Shown: in pieces, positions 1-5,710 of the stretch
How positions within the stretch are numbered: position 1 is the first letter of the stretch
How the letters are laid out: every line of letters starts with the position of its first letter
Assembly (NCBI GenBank): GCA_900299065.1
Contig: OMIJ01000159.1
Location: 1-7,038 of the forward strand
DNA from: Hyphomicrobiales bacterium
Lineage (GTDB): Bacteria > Pseudomonadota > Alphaproteobacteria > Rhizobiales > Beijerinckiaceae
Direction: 5' to 3'
DNA: 7,038 nt
Program-made: the position numbers and the translations under genes
The notes under the pieces: generated by a model
The model's input: only the letters and a program-made list of their open reading frames with translations
Databases searched by the model: none
What the model was told of the DNA's origin: nothing

Positions 1-19
1 AGATGTGTATAAGAGACAG
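1..19. other. Tn5 mosaic end / Nextera adapter remnant (not genomic)
   Basis: The first 19 bases are exactly AGATGTGTATAAGAGACAG, the hyperactive Tn5 mosaic-end sequence that Nextera-type tagmentation libraries add to every fragment. It sits flush with the contig end, as expected of untrimmed adapter carried into an assembly. It should be masked, and natural sequence begins at about base 20. A genuine Tn5/IS50 end is very unlikely, because nothing else of such an element is present. Confidence 0.96.
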
Positions 20-107
20 GTTTTTCTTTTCAGTGATTTTGCTCATCCTGTTTTGGCAACTCTATTCAGTGCGTAAATAATTCTTCAGCCCATTCCCGGA
101 TCATCCC

Positions 108-1157
108 TCATCGTCTGGGCATACGAAAGGGCAACATGCATTTAACCAGAGGATGAGCAAAACGCTTGAGCGACAAGCTTTCATGAACACCCACGACCGG
201 CTCGCCGCATAAAGAGCTTGCAATTAAACTGCGTGTATAAAAGGGCGTATCTTCAAAACTGGTCAACAAGCGTGCTGTGCCATCGTCTGATGCCGTGCCA
301 CGTTGAATATGCCAGGAACTGCGAGGAAGAGCAGCGCTGCGCGGATAGGGGAATTGCTCAAAGCTGCCGGAGGAGTCAAATCGCAAGGCCATTGCGAGGC
401 GTTCATCCTCAAGAGGCTGTGCATCGTAAAGCACGCTTGTTCCATGCGAAAGACTGGCACGCGACCAGTTCCAGCTGACAAAGGCTTCTTCCAAAGGTCC
501 GGAGCCCCAATTCATATCGAAATAACCATCGCCTTGCCAATGGAGATCAGGTTGATGAAAGTTTGCCTCCACATGCGCCACGGGCGCGATGGGGCGCCAA
601 TAATGCTGTCCTTTTTGTGCAAGCGGGAAGGCGTGAGTGTTGAAGCCTTTTGGCTCAAGGGTCACTTCGCCGATCAGAGGTTTGAAAAACGGAGTTGAGA
701 TTTCCTGCACGTGCACGCTTAGCTTTTGCCCATCCCAATGCATCTGACTGGGGCCGATCTTTAAATGATCGGCACTGCGTTGCAGATGGGAACGACGCCG
801 CTCTGTCATCGCCCAGCGATTGGCCCCTTTGCCATAGAGTGCAATATTTATGGCACAATGATCGAGCGGGTCTTTGCGTCCTGACCAGGCGTAATAGGGG
901 GAGAAGACACTGCCAATGAAGCCGATTATGGTAAGTCCGAACTGTCGATCCGGGCTGAGCGCGTCAATATACCACCAGACATAGCCGCCGGGCGGAACCT
1001 GCCGATCGAAGCCAGGTCCATCATCACGCTGTGAGCTGCTTGTCGCCCCGAAAGAGCCGCCATCGGCAGCCCCGGTCCAGGATGGGCGCTGCCCCCCGCC
1101 AGATAAAGTCCGGGAATTTTCGTTCGCGCTCCCGGACGTGCAAAGCTCGCTCTCCAT
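108..1157 (-). CDS. crtC: CrtC, acyclic carotenoid 1,2-hydratase (hydroxyneurosporene synthase)
   Basis: CrtC adds water across the terminal C1-C2 double bond of neurosporene or lycopene-type carotenoids, giving the 1-hydroxy end group that CrtD and CrtF modify; it acts at the membrane. The family core is clear: FDRQVPPGGYVWWYIDALS, then IGSVFSPYYAWSGRKDP, DHCAINIALYG and RWAMTER, with HYWRPIAP and GDGYFDMNWG further on. From this start the H-x-W pair is residues 185/187 and Y-x-D is 212/214; they match the His, Trp, Tyr and Asp that I recall as essential in Rubrivivax CrtC. The start is uncertain. The frame has no ATG, GTG or TTG between the ATG at 1157 and the conserved N-terminal block near 1010, so 1157 is the nearest upstream start. 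It gives 349 residues, with about 46 non-conserved ones ahead of the core. The gene overlaps the 3' end of crtD by 232 bases from this start, and by at least about 85 from the conserved block alone. Function is confident; the 5' end is not. Confidence 0.93.
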   Translation of the reverse strand: MESELCTSGSANENSRTLSGGGQRPSWTGAADGGSFGATSSSQRDDGPGFDRQVPPGGYVWWYIDALSPDRQFGLTIIGFIGSVFSPYYAWSGRKDPLDHCAINIALYGKGANRWAMTERRRSHLQRSADHLKIGPSQMHWDGQKLSVHVQEISTPFFKPLIGEVTLEPKGFNTHAFPLAQKGQHYWRPIAPVAHVEANFHQPDLHWQGDGYFDMNWGSGPLEEAFVSWNWSRASLSHGTSVLYDAQPLEDERLAMALRFDSSGSFEQFPYPRSAALPRSSWHIQRGTASDDGTARLLTSFEDTPFYTRSLIASSLCGEPVVGVHESLSLKRFAHPLVKCMLPFRMPRR

Positions 1158-2500
1158 CCATGTTGCGCCCGTCCATAAAGAGCGCCGCCCGAGGCCGGGA
1201 AAAGCCGAGCGAAATCCTGTGGAGTGGTCACTTCGCAGGCCCCCTGCAAAGGAGTGATCTCCAGACCACAGCGATTGAGATGATGAAACATAGCCTCTGC
1301 GCATGAGTGAATGTCCGAAGTCAGAAGGTCCTTGCGATCGCCATTGGCGGGGGCATTGATGAGACAAAAGAGGCGTTCATTGGCCTTGGCAGGTTGAGGC
1401 GCATGAAGCCCGTCACGATCTTGCGCACATATATAGATGGAAGGAGTCTGCGGCACACGATCCTGCTTGAATATATCATCAAATTCACTGCGATAGTCAT
1501 CACAGAAAAAGACATTATGATGCACGAGCGGAAAGCCGCCCACTTTGGCTTGCATCGAGCATGTGAGAGCCGAAAGGGATCTGTCCTTGATCGGCAAAGG
1601 CGAAATGGCCTTTTTAATCTCATCACCCAAAAGACCCTCAGCCAGAGCTGATACATCACCATTCATAATAATGGCTGATGCGGGGATGATCTCGCCATTA
1701 TCCAGTTCGACACCATTGGCCCGGCCCGTCTCAATGCAAATACGTCGAACGCTGCGGCCATAGTGAAATTCGGCACCTGCCTGTTGAGCCATTTGCTCAA
1801 GAGCATGAGCAAGTGTCTGCATGCCTCCTTGAACAAGCCAAACACCCTCACGCTCTACATGGGCAATCAGCATAAGTGTTGCGGGTGCAGCATAGGGTGA
1901 GGATCCGCAATAAGTGGCATAACGCGCAAACAGCTGACGCAAGCGCGGATGAATGAAAATGCCCTCTAATGATGTTGCCAATGTTTTATATGGAGATAAG
2001 CCAGCGAGCTCCCTAAGCCGCCACAGGCCGATGCGTTGCATCAGCTCCAGCAGATTGGGACGTGGCGCTTTGATATAGCTGTCTTTCAAAGTCGCATAAA
2101 TGGCCCCCGCCCGGCGCGCAAATTGCCTGTAGGCCTCGGCATCTTTGACGCCGGAAAAGAGTTTGATCGCCTCGACGCTATGCTCGAGATCGGCAAAGAG
2201 ATCGAGTCTGGCCTGATCACTCCAGGCATGCCTGGCCAGAATGGCGCTGGGCTCACAGGTGATCAGCTCGTGAAGTGAAAAGCCGGCGTCACGCGCCAGC
2301 TCCTCAAAAACCCAGCACATGGTAAGCACTGTGGGACCTGAATCAATTGGCAGGCCGCCGGCCATCAATTGGCGCATTTTACCGCCGGGCCCGGCTGCCG
2401 CTTCTATGACCCGGACCTCAAGTCCCGCACGCGCCAGCAAGAGCGCAGAGGCTAATCCCCCCATGCCGGCCCCAATGATGACAACGCGGCGACTGTTCAT
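926..2500 (-). CDS. crtD: CrtD, 1-hydroxycarotenoid 3,4-desaturase (methoxyneurosporene dehydrogenase)
   Basis: CrtD is an FAD-dependent, CrtI-type desaturase that introduces the C3-C4 double bond into 1-hydroxy or 1-methoxy acyclic carotenoids at the membrane. The 524-residue protein opens with the dinucleotide-binding motif VVIIGAGMGGLASA (residues 6-19) and the following VIEAAAGPGGKM. Near the C-terminus (about 467-479) it has LAGGSAHPGPGLP, the flavin-binding signature of carotenoid and phytoene desaturases. I chose the ATG at 2500 because GGGAGG lies 8 bases upstream and MNSRRVVIIG is a normal N-terminus. An in-frame ATG at 2545 would add 15 residues, but it falls inside the likely promoter -35 box. 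The last 30 or so codons, after the usual family end SGRQAA, also encode the N-terminus of crtC in another frame, so the tail is shaped by both genes. The desaturase class is certain; CrtD rather than CrtI rests on linkage to crtC and crtE and on the sequence flavour. Confidence 0.94.
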   Translation of the reverse strand: MNSRRVVIIGAGMGGLASALLLARAGLEVRVIEAAAGPGGKMRQLMAGGLPIDSGPTVLTMCWVFEELARDAGFSLHELITCEPSAILARHAWSDQARLDLFADLEHSVEAIKLFSGVKDAEAYRQFARRAGAIYATLKDSYIKAPRPNLLELMQRIGLWRLRELAGLSPYKTLATSLEGIFIHPRLRQLFARYATYCGSSPYAAPATLMLIAHVEREGVWLVQGGMQTLAHALEQMAQQAGAEFHYGRSVRRICIETGRANGVELDNGEIIPASAIIMNGDVSALAEGLLGDEIKKAISPLPIKDRSLSALTCSMQAKVGGFPLVHHNVFFCDDYRSEFDDIFKQDRVPQTPSIYICAQDRDGLHAPQPAKANERLFCLINAPANGDRKDLLTSDIHSCAEAMFHHLNRCGLEITPLQGACEVTTPQDFARLFPASGGALYGRAQHGWRASFARPGARTKIPGLYLAGGSAHPGPGLPMAALSGRQAAHSVMMDLASIGRFRPAAMSGGILTRSARIDSSDLP

Positions 2501-2508
2501 CTGGCCGG

Positions 2509-2514
2509 CCTCCC
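2509..2514 (-). promoter_or_regulatory. Ribosome binding site of crtD
   Basis: GGGAGG on the minus strand lies 8 bases before the ATG at 2500. It is the strongest Shine-Dalgarno match I noticed in the window and decides the crtD start in favour of 2500 over the in-frame ATG at 2545, which has only a short AGG in front of it. Confidence 0.7.
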
Positions 2515-2521
2515 GCGCAGA

Positions 2522-2550
2522 AAAATGCGGGTCGCCCCCTTGCATGTCAA
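2522..2550 (-). promoter_or_regulatory. Probable sigma-70 type promoter of crtDC
   Basis: On the minus strand a perfect -35 box TTGACA (2550-2545) is followed after 17 bases by CATTTT (2527-2522), a weak -10 matching TATAAT at three of six positions. Transcription would start near 2515, just ahead of the crtD ribosome binding site. The TGT half of the PpsR-type operator lies within the -35 box, so repressor binding should block polymerase. The -10 assignment is the weak part. Confidence 0.5.
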
Positions 2551-2569
2551 CCTAAATAGACATTACACT
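2540..2569 (+). promoter_or_regulatory. Possible promoter of crtEF
   Basis: On the plus strand TTGCAT (2540-2545) and TACACT (2564-2569) are separated by 18 bases, a plausible sigma-70 pair that would start transcription near 2576, about 16 bases before the crtE ATG. The PpsR-type operator fills the space between the two boxes and touches the -35. This is an inference from consensus alone. Confidence 0.4.
2545..2562. promoter_or_regulatory. PpsR/CrtJ operator (TGT-N12-ACA) shared by crtD and crtE
   Basis: TGTCAACCTAAATAGACA is an exact match to TGT-N12-ACA, the established target of the photosynthesis repressor PpsR (CrtJ), which represses bch, crt and puc genes under oxygen and/or light. 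It lies in the divergent region between crtD and crtE, overlaps the TTGACA -35 of crtD, and sits between the proposed crtE boxes. One bound repressor could therefore control both operons. The match is seen directly; binding is inferred. Confidence 0.75.
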
Positions 2570-2591
2570 TGGTAATTAAAGCTGACGAACG

Positions 2592-3494
2592 ATGGATACC
2601 ATCATGCAGATAGCAGACCGCATCGAGCACGCTCTCGGCCAAGCCATCGCTTCTGCGCAAGGAGGCCTCTCCTCTGTTCATGGTGCGGGTGCGCCCCCTC
2701 TTTTAGCTGCAGCGCTTCATTATGCTGTCTTTCCGGGTGGGCACCGGATCAGACCCCAGCTCTGTCTCGCTGTTGCTCTCGCCTGCGGGGATCAGGATCC
2801 CGAGGCGGCCAATGCGGCTGCGGCAGCGATTGAATTACTGCATTGCGCCTCGCTTGTGCATGATGATCTGCCCTGTTTCGATGATGCCGATTTGCGCCGT
2901 GGCAAGGCCTCGGTCCATGTTCAATTTGGCGAGCCGCTGGCCGTGCTGACGGGTGATGCCCTGATAGTGCAGGCCTTTTCTATTCTGGCTCAGGGTGCTG
3001 CCAAATCCCCGCAACGATTGGCCGAGCTTTTGACCATCATTGCCCAATCCGTCGGATCTCCCAACGGGATAGTCGCTGGTCAGGCGTGGGAATGTGAAGC
3101 CGCAGTGTCGTTGAGTGATTATCAACGAGCAAAAACGGGGGCTTTATTTGTTGCGGCCACAGCAAGTGGAGCTCTGGCTTCCGGCTATGAGCCTGATCCC
3201 TGGCGCAATCTGGGGGCCAAGCTGGGCGAGGCCTATCAGGTTGCAGATGATCTGCGCGATATTCTGTGTAATGCGGAAGAACTTGGCAAACCCATTGGGC
3301 AGGATGCAGCCCGTCTAAGGCCAAATGCGGCGGCTCAATTGGGTGTCGGGGGCGCAAAAGCCCGGCTTGAAGAGCTGGTGAGAGATGCGGTTGAATCAAT
3401 TCCGTTCTGCCCGGGGCAGCATGAATTACGCCAGCTGATCAAGGCACAGACATCGCAATTTCTTCCAAAAAACCTTGCTCTTGTGGCTGCGTGA
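2592..3494 (+). CDS. crtE: CrtE, geranylgeranyl diphosphate synthase
   Basis: CrtE condenses farnesyl diphosphate with isopentenyl diphosphate to the C20 compound GGPP, the precursor of phytoene and of the bacteriochlorophyll ester tail; it is a cytosolic all-alpha trans-prenyltransferase. The 300-residue protein has the first aspartate-rich motif LVHDDLPCFDDADLRRG (D91, D92 and D97, DDxxxxD form), the second motif QVADDLRD (D219, D220, D223), the upstream GGHRIRP (49-55) that binds the allylic diphosphate and IPP, and KTGALF at 181. Length is normal for the family. It starts the plus-strand operon, divergent from crtD. No convincing Shine-Dalgarno precedes the ATG at 2592; the in-frame ATG at 2604 (fifth codon) is an alternative that removes only four residues. 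It ends in a four-base overlap with crtF. Genomic position favours the carotenoid/bacteriochlorophyll enzyme over a housekeeping FPP synthase (IspA). Confidence 0.95.
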   Translation: MDTIMQIADRIEHALGQAIASAQGGLSSVHGAGAPPLLAAALHYAVFPGGHRIRPQLCLAVALACGDQDPEAANAAAAAIELLHCASLVHDDLPCFDDADLRRGKASVHVQFGEPLAVLTGDALIVQAFSILAQGAAKSPQRLAELLTIIAQSVGSPNGIVAGQAWECEAAVSLSDYQRAKTGALFVAATASGALASGYEPDPWRNLGAKLGEAYQVADDLRDILCNAEELGKPIGQDAARLRPNAAAQLGVGGAKARLEELVRDAVESIPFCPGQHELRQLIKAQTSQFLPKNLALVAA

Positions 3495-4675
3495 GCACGC
3501 GCTCTCCCGGATTGACTCAGGAGGCACGCATATCCGCGGGGGCAAAGAGCTGGCGCCAGCGCTATAGAGACATCAAAACGCGATGGATCAGCAATCCCGC
3601 CTTCCAAAGATGGGCCGCGGGCTTTCCTCTGACCCGTTTCATCGCAAGGCGACAAGCGCGCGCTTTATTCGATCTATGTGCCGGCTTTGTTTATTCGCAG
3701 GTTCTGACGGCTTTTGTTCAATTACGCATTAGCGAGCTGCTCGCCAATGGGCCCTTGCCGCTGGAGGATCTGGCCCGTCTGACCAATCTGAGCCTAGATG
3801 CGACCAGCCGTTTGATGCGTGCGGCAGCCTCACTGGGCTTGGCGCGCGCCTCAGCTCATGATCACTATGAACTGGGTGACCTTGGTGCCAGCATGCTGGG
3901 CAATCCTTCAATCGCGCAATTTATTGCGCATCATGCCCTGCTTTATGAGGATCTCAGCGATCCGGTTGCGCTTTTGCGCGGCGAAAAATCCACCCGTTTA
4001 TCGCAATTCTGGCCCTATGCGAGTGCCAGTCCGGATCAGCCGTCATCAAGTGCAATCGCCAAAAGCCAATTCGAAGATTATGCCCCCTACAGCAATTTAA
4101 TGGCACAATCTCAGCAACTTATTTCCCAAGACATAGTGGAGGCCTGCTCGTTTGCGGATCGCCGCTGTCTTTTGGATGTCGGGGGCGGGGAAGGGCGCTT
4201 TGCAGCACAAGTGGCGCTTACCTACGATCATCTTGATGTGCGGCTGTTTGATCTTGCCCCGGTGAGCGATAGGGCAAGCCGCGCCTTGCAGGCTCAGGGA
4301 TTGGGCGGGCGTGTGCGCTGTATTGCAGGAAATTTCTTGCACGACCCTTTGCCTGCTGGTGCTGATATCATCTCTCTGGTGCGCATCATCCACGATCATG
4401 ATGATCAATCGGCGTTGATTGTATTGAGAGCCGCTTATACAGCCCTGCCCAGAGGCGGGCGGCTTCTGATTGCCGAACCCATGGCTGACACGCCCGGTGC
4501 CGAGCCAATCGGTGACGCTTATTTTGGCTTTTACCTTCTAGCTATGGGGCGGGGCCGTCCTCGCACCATGGCCGAGCTTAAGCTCTTGTTGCACAAGGCA
4601 GGCTTTCACTCAATCCGTCCTCTCCCCACCCGCAGACCCATTCTGGTCTCTGCCTTGGTGGCGGAGAAAGTGTAA
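3491..4675 (+). CDS. crtF: CrtF, hydroxyneurosporene O-methyltransferase
   Basis: CrtF methylates the 1-hydroxy group made by CrtC, using S-adenosylmethionine, to give methoxylated carotenoids such as those of the spheroidene or spirilloxanthin series. The 394-residue protein has an N-terminal winged-helix/dimerisation region (about 60-135, including DLARLTNLSLDATSRLMRAA) and a C-terminal Rossmann methyltransferase fold. That fold shows the SAM motif LLDVGGGEG (227-235), the acidic strand RLFDLAP, the RIIHDHDD segment (298-305, with the likely catalytic histidine of this plant-type O-methyltransferase family), and GGRLLIAEPM. The start is GTG at 3491, overlapping the crtE TGA as GTGA; no strong ribosome binding site is visible, so translational coupling to crtE is likely. 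Length agrees with Rhodobacter CrtF as I recall it. The last codons lie inside the bchC control region. The main alternative is another O-methyltransferase of the same family such as acetylserotonin-type, but the context makes CrtF clear. Confidence 0.94.
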   Translation: MSTRSPGLTQEARISAGAKSWRQRYRDIKTRWISNPAFQRWAAGFPLTRFIARRQARALFDLCAGFVYSQVLTAFVQLRISELLANGPLPLEDLARLTNLSLDATSRLMRAAASLGLARASAHDHYELGDLGASMLGNPSIAQFIAHHALLYEDLSDPVALLRGEKSTRLSQFWPYASASPDQPSSSAIAKSQFEDYAPYSNLMAQSQQLISQDIVEACSFADRRCLLDVGGGEGRFAAQVALTYDHLDVRLFDLAPVSDRASRALQAQGLGGRVRCIAGNFLHDPLPAGADIISLVRIIHDHDDQSALIVLRAAYTALPRGGRLLIAEPMADTPGAEPIGDAYFGFYLLAMGRGRPRTMAELKLLLHKAGFHSIRPLPTRRPILVSALVAEKV

Positions 4676-4688
4676 ATTCAACTTGACG
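4671..4688. promoter_or_regulatory. Distal PpsR/CrtJ operator of bchC (one mismatch)
   Basis: TGTAAATTCAACTTGACG fits TGT-N12-ACA except for the last base (ACG). Its first half contains part of the crtF stop codon, and its second half overlaps the -35 box TTGACG of the bchC promoter. It lies exactly 8 bases upstream of a perfect site. The spacing is what lends weight to the imperfect match. Confidence 0.55.
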
Positions 4689-4710
4689 GCTTTATCTGTC
4701 TAGATCAGAT
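4683..4710 (+). promoter_or_regulatory. Probable sigma-70 type promoter of bchC
   Basis: TTGACG (4683-4688), one base from the -35 consensus, is followed after 16 bases by the weak -10 candidate TCAGAT (4705-4710). An internal promoter here, just past crtF, matches the well-studied bchC promoter of Rhodobacter capsulatus in position. The -10 is uncertain; CAGATT one base further along is equally possible. Confidence 0.5.
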
Positions 4711-4714
4711 TACA
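4697..4714. promoter_or_regulatory. Proximal PpsR/CrtJ operator of bchC (perfect)
   Basis: TGTCTAGATCAGATTACA is an exact TGT-N12-ACA palindrome lying across the spacer and -10 of the proposed bchC promoter. A bound repressor would sit directly on the polymerase site, which fits aerobic repression of bacteriochlorophyll genes. Motif match is direct; binding is inferred. Confidence 0.75.
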
Positions 4715-4720
4715 ACATTG

Positions 4721-4753
4721 GAGCAGACTCTTCGGTTCCCCGGTCGGCTGCTC
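4721..4753 (+). promoter_or_regulatory. Hairpin in the bchC leader
   Basis: GAGCAG (4721-4726) pairs with CTGCTC (4748-4753) across 21 bases, which can form a small inner stem CGG/CCG (4733-4735 with 4740-4742). The structure would end three bases before the GAGG ribosome binding site (4756-4759) of bchC. No U-run follows, so it is not a terminator. A six-pair stem with a long loop is only moderately convincing and may be chance. Confidence 0.25.
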
Positions 4754-4765
4754 GTGAGGTAATGA

Positions 4766-5710
4766 ATGCTGGACGCACTCGCCATCGTTCTGGAGCGACC
4801 AGAACACATTGTCCTGAACCGGCTCGCTTTAACAGAGCCGCAGGCTGACGATGTTGTTGTCAAGACATTGTGGAGCGGTGTGAGCACTGGCACGGAGCGC
4901 CTTCTGTTCTCTGGTCGCATGCCGCATTTTCCCGGCATGGGTTATCCCCTCGTCCCAGGATATGAAACAGTCGGGATCGTCACCCAGGCGGGCTCTGATT
5001 GCGATTTTCGCGAAGGCCAATTTGTATTTGTGCCTGGAGCGCGTTGCTATGGTGAGGTGCGTGGCCTGTTTGGTGGTGCGGCCTCGCAATTGGTCTCTAA
5101 AGCCTCTCGGCTCATTCCGGTTGCCGATTGGCTTCAGGATAAAGCTATTCTCTTTGCGCTGGCAGCCACGGCTTATCATGCGCGTGCGGGGGCCAGCTCC
5201 AAGGGACGCGAGCTGATTGTTGGACATGGTGTTTTAGGGCGTTTGCTGGCCCGTTTGCGCGTGCTTGAGGGCGGCGAGCCACCAATCGTCTGGGAGACAA
5301 ATCCTGCAAGGCGCAATGGCGCATCAGGCTATCATGTGATTGCACCTGAAGAAGATCAAATTCGCGCCTACAGCACAATTTATGATGTGAGTGGCGATTC
5401 AGATATTCTCGATTTGCTGTTGCAGCATCTTGCCCCCGGCGGCGAAGTCGTGTTGGCCGGATTTTATGACGCCTCGCTGCATTTCAATTTTCCGGCTGCT
5501 TTCATGCGCGAAGCGAGAATTCGCGTTGCAGCAGAATGGAAAGATCCGGATATCAAAGCCGTTAAACAGCTCGTTGAGACTGGCAAGCTCAGTCTTGATG
5601 GCTTGATCACACATGCAAAGCCCGCAAGTGCTGCAGCATCTGCCTATCCAATTGCATTTGAAGATCCCGCTTGCCTCAAAATGGTCCTCGACTGGAGCGT
5701 TCACGCATGA
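4766..5710 (+). CDS. bchC: BchC, 3-hydroxyethyl bacteriochlorophyllide a dehydrogenase
   Basis: BchC oxidises the C-3 hydroxyethyl group of 3-hydroxyethyl bacteriochlorophyllide a to the acetyl group of bacteriochlorophyllide a, using NAD. The 314-residue protein is a medium-chain dehydrogenase relative. It carries the strongly conserved N-terminal block SGVSTGTERLLFSGRMP followed by FPGMGYPLVPGYE (residues 37-67), VRGLFGGAASQLV (98-110), the nucleotide-binding segment ELIVGHGVLGRLLARL (149-164), VWETNPARR, APGGEVVLAGFY and the C-terminal DPACLKMVLDW, all of which I recall from Rhodobacter BchC. The ATG at 4766 has GAGG six bases upstream. An ATG at 4762 in another frame sits too close to that site to be preferred. 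The gene follows its own operator-controlled promoter and ends in an ATGA overlap with bchX. No truncation or missing block is seen. Confidence 0.96.
   Translation: MLDALAIVLERPEHIVLNRLALTEPQADDVVVKTLWSGVSTGTERLLFSGRMPHFPGMGYPLVPGYETVGIVTQAGSDCDFREGQFVFVPGARCYGEVRGLFGGAASQLVSKASRLIPVADWLQDKAILFALAATAYHARAGASSKGRELIVGHGVLGRLLARLRVLEGGEPPIVWETNPARRNGASGYHVIAPEEDQIRAYSTIYDVSGDSDILDLLLQHLAPGGEVVLAGFYDASLHFNFPAAFMREARIRVAAEWKDPDIKAVKQLVETGKLSLDGLITHAKPASAAASAYPIAFEDPACLKMVLDWSVHA

Noticed and set aside
20..104. Two tiny minus-strand frames downstream of crtC: ATG at 104 (12 codons, stop at 66) and ATG at 46 running MSKITEKKN into the adapter
   Set aside because: No recognisable protein, no clear ribosome binding site, and the second runs straight into adapter after nine codons. 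In Rhodobacter-type clusters tspO lies downstream of crtC, but nothing here resembles TspO. The start of a gene at 46 remains possible but cannot be supported.
303..698. Plus-strand open frames of up to 131 codons opposite crtC, and similar ones opposite crtD (for example 1307-1651)
   Set aside because: They are antisense shadows of strongly supported genes, lack family features and ribosome sites, and their composition follows the codon structure of the opposite strand.
1158..1367. Open extension of the crtC frame to an ATG at 1367, giving 419 codons
   Set aside because: This part lies antiphase within the well-conserved 3' third of crtD, shows no CrtC similarity, and is explained by crtD coding; only the portion from the nearer ATG at 1157 is needed.
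4711..4716. TACAAC as the bchC -10 box
   Set aside because: It matches TATAAT better than the chosen box, but it lies 22 bases from TTGACG, too far for a normal sigma-70 promoter.
4762..4850. ATG at 4762, four bases before the bchC start in another frame, opening a frame of about 28 codons overlapping bchC
   Set aside because: It is only two bases from the GAGG ribosome site, whereas the bchC ATG is at an ideal six, and the encoded arginine-rich peptide looks like out-of-frame bchC.
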